Of a DNA stretch of 64,000 bases, positions 1 to 10,532 are shown in pieces. Under the pieces are notes generated by a model. The model saw only the letters and a list, made by a program, of their open reading frames with translations. It did not search any database and had not been told where the DNA came from. This DNA is from Auanema rhodensis (Eukaryota > Nematoda > Chromadorea > Rhabditida > Rhabditidae), in assembly GCA_964057225.1 (NCBI GenBank), contig OZ059899.1, positions 1,240,001-1,304,000 on the forward strand, in the 5' to 3' direction. How positions within the stretch are numbered: position 1 is the stretch's first letter; each line of letters begins with the position of its first letter. Position numbers and translations under genes: made by a program.

Positions 1-13
1 GATGCATTAGTGT

Positions 14-41
14 ATGTTGAGTTTCCATGTACACTCAACAT
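14..41. repeat. Inverted repeat 1: 9-bp stem, 10-nt loop
   Basis: ATGTTGAGT at 14-22 is the exact reverse complement of ACTCAACAT at 33-41, with loop TTCCATGTAC. It is present in nearly all units. The E subfamily changes position 35 from T to A, which breaks one pair. A C subset in 35805-42000 and 47739-52000 changes 36 from C to T, leaving a G-T pair. The left arm was not seen to change. It could form a cruciform in supercoiled DNA or a hairpin in RNA; neither is shown. Confidence 0.85.
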
Positions 42-68
42 TGCTTCCAAAAACATTTTGACAAAAAT

Positions 69-80
69 TTTTTCGAAAAA
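69..80. repeat. 12-bp perfect palindrome in the A/T tract
   Basis: TTTTTCGAAAAA is its own reverse complement and sits in a run of A and T tracts (A5 at 49-53, A5T6 at 63-73, A5 at 76-80, A4 at 85-88, A5 at 98-102). Tracts like these bend or stiffen DNA and are common in satellites. Their spacing here (roughly 8 to 14 bp) is not a clean helical phase. Variants include loss of the central CG (C-type units at 4214, 5970 and 8427) and C68 in subfamily G. Confidence 0.7.
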
Positions 81-146
81 TTTCAAAATAATTTAGCAAA
101 AAGTAGATGTTTTTAAATTCCTTTTTTTAAGGCAAAGACGATGGAC

Positions 147-163
147 AATGTTATTCAACGAAA
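147..163 (-). other. Half match to a CENP-B box
   Basis: Read on the minus strand, these 17 bp begin TTTCGTTG, which equals the first eight positions of the mammalian CENP-B box (YTTCGTTGGAARCGGGA), and have A at the required position 10. The essential CGGG at positions 13-16 is absent (ACAT instead). So this is not a functional mammalian box. A match of this size in a 351-bp unit may be chance or may be a site for a different transposase-derived protein. The T153/A160 A-type units lose the CG. Confidence 0.3.
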
Positions 164-191
164 AAATTAATTCTTCAGGGTGAAAATCGAG

Positions 192-213
192 GATATAAGT
201 GTGAACTTATATC
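192..213. repeat. Inverted repeat 2: 9-bp stem closed by GTGA
   Basis: GATATAAGT (192-200) and ACTTATATC (205-213) are exact reverse complements around GTGA. In RNA, GUGA is a GNRA tetraloop, one of the most stable hairpin caps. Variation: many units have A at 192 (loss of the outermost pair); E units have G198 (G-T pair); the C units of the 5-unit repeats have T211 (one mismatch); units at 56181 and 57936 change the loop to TTGA. An EcoRV site (GATATC, 218-223) follows directly. Confidence 0.8.
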
Positions 214-230
214 AGTTGATATCTCGGTGC

Positions 231-281
231 ATTTTTAAGCTAGCGCAAATCTGATAACACAGATCGACGCAGCTTAAAAAT
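231..281. repeat. Inverted repeat 3: 11-bp outer stem with a nested 5-bp stem
   Basis: ATTTTTAAGCT (231-241) is the exact reverse complement of AGCTTAAAAAT (271-281). Between them, ATCTG (249-253) pairs with CAGAT (260-264) around ATAACA, leaving internal loops of 7 and 6 nt. The whole 51 bp is therefore a two-storey dyad. In D units one or both TTAA motifs become TCAA, giving C-A mismatches. H units change 240 from C to T and a few units have G276, both of which leave G-T pairs. C243 variants (gctacc) fall in the internal loop. Confidence 0.8.
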
Positions 282-304
282 CCGCATCGAATGCACTATA
301 CTAC

Positions 305-321
305 ATCAAGAAACGCTTGAT
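305..321. repeat. Inverted repeat 4: 6-bp stem with covarying arms
   Basis: ATCAAG (305-310) pairs perfectly with CTTGAT (316-321) around AAACG. Other subfamilies carry ATTGAG with CTCAAT (also perfect), ATTAA with TTAAT (units at 7725 and 10182), or ATTGAG with CTTAAT and ATCGAG with CTTGAT (each with one G-T pair). ATCAAG was seen only with CTTGAT, and CTCAAT only with ATTGAG or ATTGAA. Exceptions exist: ATCGAG with CTTAAT (for example the unit at 4566), ATCAAA with CTTGAT (units at 27732, 33348, 44580, 44931) and ACTGAG with CTTGAT (units at 60042 and 60393). Confidence 0.75.
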
Positions 322-1727
322 ACAAAAATTAGTTATGATCGTTTGAAAAATGATGCATTAGTGTATGTTGAGTTTCCATGTACACTCAACATTGCTTCCA
401 AAAACATTTTGACAAAAATTTTTTCGAAAAATTTCAAAATAATTTAGCAAAAAGTAGATGTTTTTAAATTCCTTTTTTTAAGGCAAAGACGATGGACAAT
501 GTTATTCAACGAAAAAATTAATTCTTCAGGGTGAAAATCGAGAATATAAGTGTGAACTTATATCAGTTGATATCTCGGTGCATTTTTAAGCTAGCGCAAA
601 TCTGATAACACAGATCGACGCAGCTTAAAAATCCGCATCGAATGCACTATACTACATTGAGAAACGCTTAATACAAAAATTAGTTATGATCGTTTGAAAA
701 ATGATGCATTAGTGTATGTTGAGTTTCCATGTACACTCAACATTGCTTCCAAAAACATTTTGACAAAAATTTTTTCGAAAAATTTCAAAATAATTCAGCA
801 AAAAGTAGATGTTTATAGATTCCTTTTTTCAAGGCAAAGACGATGGACAATGTTATTCAACGAAAAAATTAATTCTTCAGGGTGAAAATCGAGGATATAA
901 GTGTGAACTTATATCAGTTGATATCTCGGTGCATTTTTAAGCTAGCGCAAATCTGATAACACAGATCGACGCAGCTTAAAAATCCGCATCGAATGCACTA
1001 TACTACATCAAGAAACGCTTGATACAAAAATTAGTTATGATCGTTTGAAAAATGATGCATTAGTGTATGTTGAGTTTCCATGTACACTCAACATTGCTTC
1101 CAAAAACATTTTGACAAAAATTTTTTCGAAAAATTTCAAAATAATTTAGCAAAAAGTAGATGTTTTTAAATTCCTTTTTTTAAGGCAAAGACGATGGACA
1201 ATGTTTTTCAACGAAAAAATTAATTCTTCAGGGTGAAAATCGAGAATATAAGTGTGAACTTATATCAGTTGATATCTCGGTGCATTTTTAAGCTAGCGCA
1301 AATCTGATAACACAGATCGACGCAGCTTAAAAATCCGCATCGAATACACTATACTACATTGAGAAACGCTTAATACAAAAATTAGTTATGATCGTTTGAA
1401 AAATGATGCATTAGTGTATGTTGAGTTTCCATGTACACTCAACATTGCTTCCAAAAACATTTTGACAAAAATTTTTTCGAAAAATTTCAAAATAATTCAG
1501 CAAAAAGTAGATGTTTATAGATTCCTTTTTTCAAGGCAAAGACGATGGACAATGTTATTCAACGAAAAAATTAATTCTTCAGGGTGAAAATCGAGGATAT
1601 AAGTGTGAACTTATATCAGTTGATATCTCGGTGCATTTTTCAGCTAGCGCAAATCTGATAACACAGATCGACGCAGCTTAAAAATCCGCATCGAATGCAC
1701 TATACTACATCGAGAAACGCTTGATAC

Positions 1728-1733
1728 AAAAAA
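1728..1733 (+). repeat. Single-A insertion in an A tract
   Basis: The A run is six long here and five in other units, which shifts all later unit starts by one. It lies at unit position 324-328. It is found in no other unit, so it is young or has not been spread by exchange. It also joins the upstream frame to the next unit and makes a 72-codon TTG-started frame at 1721-1939. Confidence 0.85.
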
Positions 1734-4475
1734 TTAGTTATGATCGTTTGAAAAATGATGCATTAGTGTATGTTGAGTTTCCATGTACACTCAACATTGC
1801 TTCCAAAAACATTTTGACAAAAATTTTTTCGAAAAATTTCAAAATAATTCAGCAAAAAGTAGATGTTTATAGATTCCTTTTTTCAAGGCAAAGACGATGG
1901 ACAATGTTATTCAACGAAAAAATTAATTCTTCAGGGTGAAAATCGAGGATATAAGTGTGAACTTATATCAGTTGATATCTCGGTGCATTTTTAAGCTAGC
2001 GCAAATCTGATAACACAGATCGACGCAGCTTAAAAATCCGCATCGAATGCATTATACTACATCGAGAAACGCTTGATACAAAAATTAGTTATGATCGTTT
2101 GAAAAATGATGCATTAGTGTATGTTGAGTTTCCATGTACACTCAACATTGCTTCCAAAAACATTTTGACAAAAATTTTTTCGAAAAATTTCAAAATAATT
2201 TAGCAAAAAGTAGATGTTTTTAGATTCCATTTTTCAAGGCAAAGACGATAGACAATGTTATTCAACGAAAAAATTAATTCTTCAGGGTGAAAATCGAGGA
2301 TATAAGTGTGAACTTATATCAGTTGATATCTCGGTGCATTTTTAAGCTAGCGCAAATCTGATAACACAGATCGACGCAGCTTAAAAATCCGCATCGAATG
2401 CACTATACTACATCAAGAAACGCTTGATACAAAAATTAGTTATGATCGTTTGAAAAATGATGCATTAGTGTATGTTGAGTTTCCATGTACACTCAACATT
2501 GCTTCCAAAAACATTTTGACAAAAATTTTTTCGAAAAATTTCAAAATAATTTAGCAAAAAGTAGATGTTTTTAAATTCCTTTTTTCAAGGCAAAGACGAT
2601 GGACAATGTTATTCAACGAAAAAATTAATTCTTCAGGGTGAAAATCGAGAATATAAGTGTGAACTTATATCAGTTGATATCTCGGTGCATTTTTAAGCTA
2701 GCGCAAATCTGATAACACAGATCGACGCAGCTTAAAAATCCGCATCGAATGCACTATACTACATTGAGAAACGCTTAATACAAAAATTAGTTATGATCGT
2801 TTGAAAAATGATGCATTAGTGTATGTTGAGTTTCCATGTACACTCAACATTGCTTCCAAAAACATTTTGACAAAAATTTTTTCGAAAAATTTCAAAATAA
2901 TTCAGCAAAAAGTAGATGTTTATAGATTCCTTTTTTCAAGGCAAAGACGATGGACAATGTTATTCAACGAAAAAACTAATTCTTCAGGGTGAAAATCGAG
3001 GATATAAGTGTGAACTTATATCAGTTGATATCTCGGTGCATTTTTAAGCTAGCGCAAATCTGATAACACAGATCGACGCAGCTTAAAAATCCGCATCGAA
3101 TGCACTATACTACATCGAGAAACGCTTGATACAAAAATTAGTTATGATCGTTTGAAAAATGATGCATTAGTGTATGTTGAGTTTCCATGTACACTCAACA
3201 TTGCTTCCAAAAACATTTTGACAAAAATTTTTTCGAAAAATTTCAAAATAATTCAGCAAAAAGTAGATGTTTATAGATTCCTTTTTTCAAGGCAAAGACG
3301 ATGGGCAATGTTATTCAACGAAAAAATTAATTCTTCAGGGTGAAAATCGAGGATATAAGTGTGAACTTATATCAGTTGATATCTCGGTGCATTTTTAAGC
3401 TAGCGCAAATCTGATAACACAGATCGACGCAGCTTAAAAATCCGCATCGAATGCACTATACTACATCGAGAAACGCTTGATACAAAAATTAGTTATGATC
3501 GTTTGAAAAATGATGCATTAGTGTATGTTGAGTTTCCATGTACACTCAACATTGCTTCCAAAAACATTTTGACAAAAATTTTTTCGAAAAATTTCAAAAT
3601 AATTTAGCAAAAAGTAGATGTTTTTAGATTCCATTTTTCAAGGCAAAGACGATAGACAATGTTATTCAACGAAAAAATTAATTCTTCAGGGTGAAAATCG
3701 AGGATATAAGTGTGAACTTATATCAGTTGATATCTCGGTGCATTTTTAAGCTAGCGCAAATCTGATAACACAGATCGACGCAGCTTAAAAATCCGCATCG
3801 AATGCACTATACTACATCAAGAAACGCTTGATACAAAAATTAGTTATGATCGTTTGAAAAATGATGCATTAGTGTATGTTGAGTTTCCATGTACACTCAA
3901 CATTGCTTCCAAAAACATTTTGACAAAAATTTTTTCGAAAAATTTCAAAATAATTCAGCAAAAAGTAGATGTTTATAGATTCCTTTTTTCAAGGCAAAGA
4001 CGATGGACAATGTTATTCAACGAAAAAATTAATTCTTCAGGGTGAAAATCGAGAATATAAGTGTGAACTTATATCAGTTGATATCTCGGTGCATATTTAA
4101 GCTAGCGCAAATCTGATAACACAGATCGACGCAGCTTAAAAATCCGCATCGAATGCACTATACTACATCGAGAAACGCTTGATACAAAAATTAGTTATGA
4201 TCGTTTGAAAAATGATGCATTAGTGTATGTTGAGTTTCCATGTACACTCAACATTGCTTCCAAAAACATTTTGACAAAAATTTTTTCAAAAAATTTCAAA
4301 ATAATTTAGCAAAAAGTAGATGTTTTTAGATTCCATTTTTCAAGGCAAAGACGATAGACAATGTTATTCAACGAAAAAATTAATTCTTCAGGGTGAAAAT
4401 CGAGAATATAAGTGTGAACTTATATCAGTTGATATCTCGGTGCATTTTTAAGCTAGCGCAAATCTGATAACACAG

Positions 4476-4482
4476 ATTTGAC
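4476..4482 (+). repeat. Single-base insertion in the right flank of the nested stem
   Basis: This unit reads agatttgacg where the others read agatcgacg, one base longer and without the CpG. It is private to the unit starting at 4214. The otherwise very similar unit at 5970 has the standard sequence. Confidence 0.85.
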
Positions 4483-7400
4483 GCAGCTTAAAAATCCGCA
4501 TCAAATGCACTCTACTACATTGAGAAACGCTTAATACAAAAATTAGTTATGATCGTTTGAAAAATGATGCATTAGTGTATGTTGAGTTTCCATGTACACT
4601 CAACATTGCTTCCAAAAACATTTTGACAAAAATTTTTTCGAAAAATTTCAAAATAATTCAGCAAAAAGTAGATGTTTATAGATTCCTTTTTTCAAGGCAA
4701 AGACGATGGACAATGTTTTTCAACAAAAAAATTAATTCTTCAGGGTGAAAATCGAGGATATAAGTGTGAACTTATATCAGTTGATATCTCGGTGCATTTT
4801 TAAGCTAGCGCAAATCTGATAACACAGATCGACGCAGCTTAAAAATCCGCATCGAATGCACTATACTACATCGAGAAACGCTTAATACAAAAATTAGTTA
4901 TGATCGTTTGAAAAATGATGCATTAGTGTATGTTGAGTTTCCATGTACACTCAACATTGCTTCCAAAAACATTTTGACAAAAATTTTTTCGAAAAATTTC
5001 AAAATAATTCAGCAAAAAGTAGATGTTTATAGATTCCTTTTTTCAAGGCAAAGACGATGGACAATGTTATTCAACGAAAAAATTAATTCTTCAGGGTGAA
5101 AATCGAGAATATAAGTGTGAACTTATATCAGTTGATATCTCGGTGCATTTTTAAGCTAGCGCAAATCTGATAACACAGATCGACGCAGCTTAAAATTCCG
5201 CATCGAATGCACTATACTACATTGAGAAACGCTTAATACGAAAATTAGTTATGATCGTTTGAAAAATGATGCATTAGTGTATGTTGAGTTTCCACGTACA
5301 CTCAACATTGCTTCCAAAAACATTTTGACAAAAATTTTTTCGAAAAATTTCAAAATAATTCAGCAAAAAGTAGATGTTTATAGATTCCTTTTTTCAAGGC
5401 AAAGACGATGGACAATGTTATTCAACGAAAAAATTAATTCTTCAGGGTGAAAATCGAGAATATAAGTGTGAACTTATATCAGTTGATATCTCGGTGCATT
5501 TTTAAGCTAGCGCAAATCTGATAACACAGATCGACGCAGCTTAAAATTCCGCATCGAATGCACTATACTACATTGAGAAACGCTTAATACGAAAATTAGT
5601 TATGATCGTTTGAAAAATGATGCATTAGTGTATGTTGAGTTTCCACGTACACTCAACATTGCTTCCAAAAACATTTTGACAAAAATTTTTTCGAAAAATT
5701 TCAAAATAATTCAGCAAAAAGTAGATGTTTATAGATTCCTTTTTTCAAGGCAAAGACGATGGACAATGTTATTCAACGAAAAAATTAATTCTTCAGGGTG
5801 AAAATCGAGGATATAAGTGTGAACTTATATCAGTTGATATCTCGGTGCATTTTCAAGCTAGCGCAAATCTGATAACACAGATCGACGCAGCTTAAAAATC
5901 CGCATCGAATGCACTATACTACATCGAGAAACGCTTGATACAAAAATTAGTTATGATCGTTTGAAAAATGATGCATTAGTGTATGTTGAGTTTCCATGTA
6001 CACTCAACATTGCTTCCAAAAACATTTTGACAAAAATTTTTTCAAAAAATTTCAAAATAATTTAGCAAAAAGTAGATGTTTTTAGATTCCATTTTTCAAG
6101 GCAAAGACGATAGACAATGTTATTCAACGAAAAAATTAATTCTTCAGGGTGAAAATCGAGAATATAAGTGTGAACTTATATCAGTTGATATCTCGGTGCA
6201 TTTTTAAGCTAGCGCAAATCTGATAACACAGATCGACGCAGCTTAAAAATCCGCATCAAATGCACTCTACTACATTGAGAAACGCTTAATACAAAAATTA
6301 GTTATGATCGTTTGAAAAATGATGCATTAGTGTATGTTGAGTTTCCATGTACACTCAACATTGCTTCCAAAAACATTTTGACAAAAATTTTTTCGAAAAA
6401 TTTCAAAATAATTCAGCAAAAAGTAGATGTTTATAGATTCCTTTTTTCAAGGCAAAGACGATGGACAATGTTTTTCAACAAAAAAATTAATTCTTCAGGG
6501 TGAAAATCGAGGATATAAGTGTGAACTTATATCAGTTGATATCTCGGTGCATTTTTAAGCTAGCGCAAATCTGATAACACAGATCGACGCAGCTTAAAAA
6601 TCCGCATCGAATGCACTATACTACATCGAGAAACGCTTAATACAAAAATTAGTTATGATCGTTTGAAAAATGATGCATTAGTGTATGTTGAGTTTCCATG
6701 TACACTCAACATTGCTTCCAAAAACATTTTGACAAAAATTTTTTCGAAAAATTTCAAAATAATTCAGCAAAAAGTAGATGTTTATAGATTCCTTTTTTCA
6801 AGGCAAAGACGATGGACAATGTTATTCAACGAAAAAATTAATTCTTCAGGGTGAAAATCGAGGATATAAGTGTGAACTTATATCAGTTGATATCTCGGTG
6901 CATTTTTAAGCTAGCGCAAATCTGATAACACAGATCGACGCAGCTTAAAAATCCGCATCGAATGCACTATACTACGTCAAGAAACGCTTGATACAAAAAT
7001 TAGTTATGATCGTTTGAAAAATGATGCATTAGTGTATGTTGAGTTTCCATGTACACTCAACATTGCTTCCAAAAACATTTTGACAAAAATTTTTTCGAAA
7101 AATTTCAAAATAATTTAGCAAAAAGTAGATGTTTTTAAATTCCTTTTTTTAAGGCAAAGACGATGGACAATGTTATTCAACGAAAAAATTAATTCTTCAG
7201 GGTGAAAATCGAGAATATAAGTGTGAACTTATATCAGTTGATATCTCGGTGCATTTTTAAGCTAGCGCAAATCTGATAACACAGATCGACGCAGCTTAAA
7301 ATTCCGCATCGAATGCACTATACTACATTGAGAAACGCTTAATACGAAAACTAGTTATGATCGTTTGAAAAATGATGCATTAGTGTATGTTGAGTTTCCA

Positions 7401-7830
7401 CGTACACTCAACATTGCTTCCAAAAACATTTTGACAAAAATTTTTTCGAAAAATTTCAAAATAATTCAGCAAAAAGTAGATGTTTATAGATTCCTTTTTT
7501 CAAGGCAAAGACGATGGACAATGTTATTCAACGAAAAAATTAATTCTTCAGGGTGAAAATCGAGGATATAAGTGTGAACTTATATCAGTTGATATCTCGG
7601 TGCATTTTTAAGCTAGCGCAAATCTGATAACACAGATCGACGCAGCTTAAAAATCCGCATCGAATGCACTATACTACATTGAGAAACGCTTAATACGAAA
7701 ATTAGTTATGATCGTTTGAAAAATGATGCATTAGTGTATGTTGAGTTTCCATGTACACTCAACATTGCTTCCAAAAACATTTTGACAAAAATTTTTTCGA
7801 AAAATTTCAAAATAATTTAGCGAAAAGTAG

Positions 7831-8070
7831 ATGTTTTTAGATTTCGTTTTTCAAGGCAAAGACGATGGACAATGTTATTCAACGAAAAAATTAATTCTTC
7901 AGGGTGAAAATCGAGGAAGTAAGTGTGAACTTATATCAGTTGATATCTCGGTGCATTTTCAAGCTAGCGCAAATCTGATAACACAGATCGACGCAGCTCA
8001 AAAATCCGCATCGAATGCACTATACTACATTAACAAACGCTTAATACAAAAATTAGTTATGATCGTTTGA
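7831..8070 (+). other. 79-codon ATG frame in a D unit (chance or relic, not called as a gene)
   Basis: Reads from ATG at unit position 107 to TGA at 344-346. Ordinary units have the same ATG but stop after 43 codons at TAA (236-238) and again at TAA (275-277). Here both are CAA (Gln). The predicted peptide has no signal sequence or membrane segment and matches no family I recognise. The C-terminal third is Ala/Ser/Gln-rich and could form an amphipathic helix. Nothing in the pattern of variation among units suggests selection on this frame. This copy encodes Ser-Lys at the gaggaagtaag change and ends with Asn-Lys-Arg in the stem region. Confidence 0.2.
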
Positions 8071-8181
8071 AAAATGATGCATTAGTGTATGTTGAGTTTC
8101 CATGTACACTCAACATTGCTTCCAAAAACATTTTGACAAAAATTTTTTCGAAAAATTTCAAAATAATTTAGCGAAAAGTAG

Positions 8182-8421
8182 ATGTTTTTAGCTTCCGTTT
8201 TTCAAGGCAAAGACGATGGACAATGTTATTCAACGAAAAAATTAATTCTTCAGGGTGAAAATCGAGGATATAAGTGTGAACTTATATCAGTTGATATCTC
8301 GGTGCATTTTCAAGCTAGCGCAAATCTGATAACACAGATCGACGCAGCTCAAAAATCCGCATCGAATGCACTATACTACATTGAGAAACGCTTGATACAA
8401 AAATTAGTTATGATCGTTTGA
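8182..8421 (+). other. 79-codon ATG frame, second D variant
   Basis: Same frame as the one at 7831, with gcttccg giving Ala-Ser near the start, Tyr-Lys instead of Ser-Lys, and Glu-Lys-Arg near the end. Both stop positions are CAA. Confidence 0.2.
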
Positions 8422-10287
8422 AAAATGATGCATTAGTGTATGTTGAGTTTCCATGTACACTCAACATTGCTTCCAAAAACATTTTGACAAAAATTTTTTC
8501 AAAAAATTTCAAAATAATTTAGCAAAAAGTAGATGTTTTTAGATTCCATTTTTCAAGGCAAAGACGATAGACAATGTTATTCAACGAAAAAATTAATTCT
8601 TCAGGGTGAAAATCGAGAATATAAGTGTGAACTTATATCAGTTGATATCTCGGTGCATTTTTAAGCTAGCGCAAATCTGATAACACAGATCGACGCAGCT
8701 TAAAAATCCGCATCAAATGCACTCTACTACATTGAGAAACGCTTAATACAAAAATTAGTTATGATCGTTTGAAAAATGATGCATTAGTGTATGTTGAGTT
8801 TCCATGTACACTCAACATTGCTTCCAAAAACATTTTGACAAAAATTTTTTCGAAAAATTTCAAAATAATTCAGCAAAAAGTAGATGTTTATAGATTCCTT
8901 TTTTCAAGGCAAAGACGATGGACAATGTTTTTCAACAAAAAAATTAATTCTTCAGGGTGAAAATCGAGGATATAAGTGTGAACTTATATCAGTTGATATC
9001 TCGGTGCATTTTTAAGCTAGCGCAAATCTGATAACACAGATCGACGCAGCTTAAAAATCCGCATCGAATGCACTATACTACATCGAGAAACGCTTAATAC
9101 AAAAATTAGTTATGATCGTTTGAAAAATGATGCATTAGTGTATGTTGAGTTTCCATGTACACTCAACATTGCTTCCAAAAACATTTTGACAAAAATTTTT
9201 TCGAAAAATTTCAAAATAATTCAGCAAAAAGTAGATGTTTATAGATTCCTTTTTTCAAGGCAAAGACGATGGACAATGTTATTCAACGAAAAAATTAATT
9301 CTTCAGGGTGAAAATCGAGGATATAAGTGTGAACTTATATCAGTTGATATCTCGGTGCATTTTTAAGCTAGCGCAAATCTGATAACACAGATCGACGCAG
9401 CTTAAAAATCCGCATCGAATGCACTATACTACATCAAGAAACGCTTGATACAAAAATTAGTTATGATCGTTTGAAAAATGATGCATTAGTGTATGTTGAG
9501 TTTCCATGTACACTCAACATTGCTTCCAAAAACATTTTGACAAAAATTTTTTCGAAAAATTTCAAAATAATTTAGCAAAAAGTAGATGTTTTTAAATTCC
9601 TTTTTTTAAGGCAAAGACGATGGACAATGTTATTCAACGAAAAAATTAATTCTTCAGGGTGAAAATCGAGAATATAAGTGTGAACTTATATCAGTTGATA
9701 TCTCGGTGCATTTTTAAGCTAGCGCAAATCTGATAACACAGATCGACGCAGCTTAAAATTCCGCATCGAATGCACTATACTACATTGAGAAACGCTTAAT
9801 ACGAAAACTAGTTATGATCGTTTGAAAAATGATGCATTAGTGTATGTTGAGTTTCCACGTACACTCAACATTGCTTCCAAAAACATTTTGACAAAAATTT
9901 TTTCGAAAAATTTCAAAATAATTCAGCAAAAAGTAGATGTTTATAGATTCCTTTTTTCAAGGCAAAGACGATGGACAATGTTATTCAACGAAAAAATTAA
10001 TTCTTCAGGGTGAAAATCGAGGATATAAGTGTGAACTTATATCAGTTGATATCTCGGTGCATTTTTAAGCTAGCGCAAATCTGATAACACAGATCGACGC
10101 AGCTTAAAAATCCGCATCGAATGCACTATACTACATTGAGAAACGCTTAATACGAAAATTAGTTATGATCGTTTGAAAAATGATGCATTAGTGTATGTTG
10201 AGTTTCCATGTACACTCAACATTGCTTCCAAAAACATTTTGACAAAAATTTTTTCGAAAAATTTCAAAATAATTTAGCGAAAAGTAG

Positions 10288-10527
10288 ATGTTTTTAGATT
10301 TCGTTTTTCAAGGCAAAGACGATGGACAATGTTATTCAACGAAAAAATTAATTCTTCAGGGTGAAAATCGAGGAAGTAAGTGTGAACTTATATCAGTTGA
10401 TATCTCGGTGCATTTTCAAGCTAGCGCAAATCTGATAACACAGATCGACGCAGCTCAAAAATCCGCATCGAATGCACTATACTACATTAACAAACGCTTA
10501 ATACAAAAATTAGTTATGATCGTTTGA
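10288..10527 (+). other. 79-codon ATG frame, copy in the second 7-unit repeat
   Basis: The peptide is identical to that at 7831, as expected from the tandem duplication of the 2457-bp block. It is not independent evidence of coding function. Confidence 0.2.
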
Positions 10528-10532
10528 AAAAT

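Larger units (their letters stand above)
1..351 (+). repeat. Reference monomer (subfamily B), used here for unit coordinates
   Basis: First complete unit, chosen only because it starts the window; the true phase of the repeat is arbitrary. Composition by hand count is 56 G, 53 C and 242 A/T, with 12 CpG. Layout: 1-48 a near-invariant segment holding a 9-bp inverted repeat; 49-130 an A/T-tract region that is only 10 G/C in 60 at its poorest; 131-190 a mixed segment; 190-325 a GC-richer segment holding three nested or adjacent inverted repeats; 326-351 a short A-rich link. The length is a multiple of three, so any reading frame stays in register through the array, but all frames contain stops in the common units. 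Confidence 0.95.
1..5969 (+). repeat. Block 1: units 1-17, mixed A, B and C subfamilies
   Basis: Seventeen units. The order by subfamily is B B A B A A C B A A C A C A A A A. Two single-base insertions lie here, the only length changes before 51 kb. Units at 5268 and 5619 share a CGTAC variant in the loop of inverted repeat 1. The units at 4214 and 4566 (C with CAAAAAA after the T tract; A with T153/A160) already show the pairing that opens the 7-unit repeat beginning at 5970. Confidence 0.85.
5970..8426 (+). repeat. 7-unit higher-order repeat, copy 1 (2457 bp)
   Basis: Seven units in the order C, A (T153/A160), A, B, A (CGTAC), D (gaggaagtaag), D (gcttccg). The same order follows directly at 8427-10883. 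The last two units are the first D units in the window and carry TCAA in both arms of inverted repeat 3, so this repeat is where the D subfamily enters the array. Confidence 0.9.

Noticed and set aside
49-114. Phased A-tract bend
   Set aside because: A and T tracts are dense, but their centres are about 8 to 14 bp apart, not a steady 10.5, so strong curvature cannot be claimed by eye.
231-321. Hammerhead ribozyme, as carried by some satellite DNAs
   Set aside because: Neither strand has the CUGANGA and GAAA core in the needed arrangement. The nearest match, CTGATAA at 251-257, has A at the essential G, and the GAAAC at 310-314 is not placed to complete it.
181-351. Unit as an ancient dimer of about 175 bp
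   Set aside because: tgaaaa..ga.g followed by agtgt occurs at 181 and at 344, but the similarity ends after about 25 bp and the spacing (163 and 188 bp) is not half a unit. Chance is the simpler reading.
694-885. 63-codon open frame, repeated in more than 30 A units through the window
   Set aside because: It has no ATG: the only possible start is TTG at unit position 343. It is open only because A units have CAG instead of TAG at 94-96 and TGG instead of TAG at 142-144. It recurs because the unit recurs, and most units have it closed. No protein family is recognised.
1721-1939. 72-codon frame longer than its counterparts
   Set aside because: Created by the single-A insertion at 1728-1733, which shifts an upstream TTG into frame. 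Not a separate gene.
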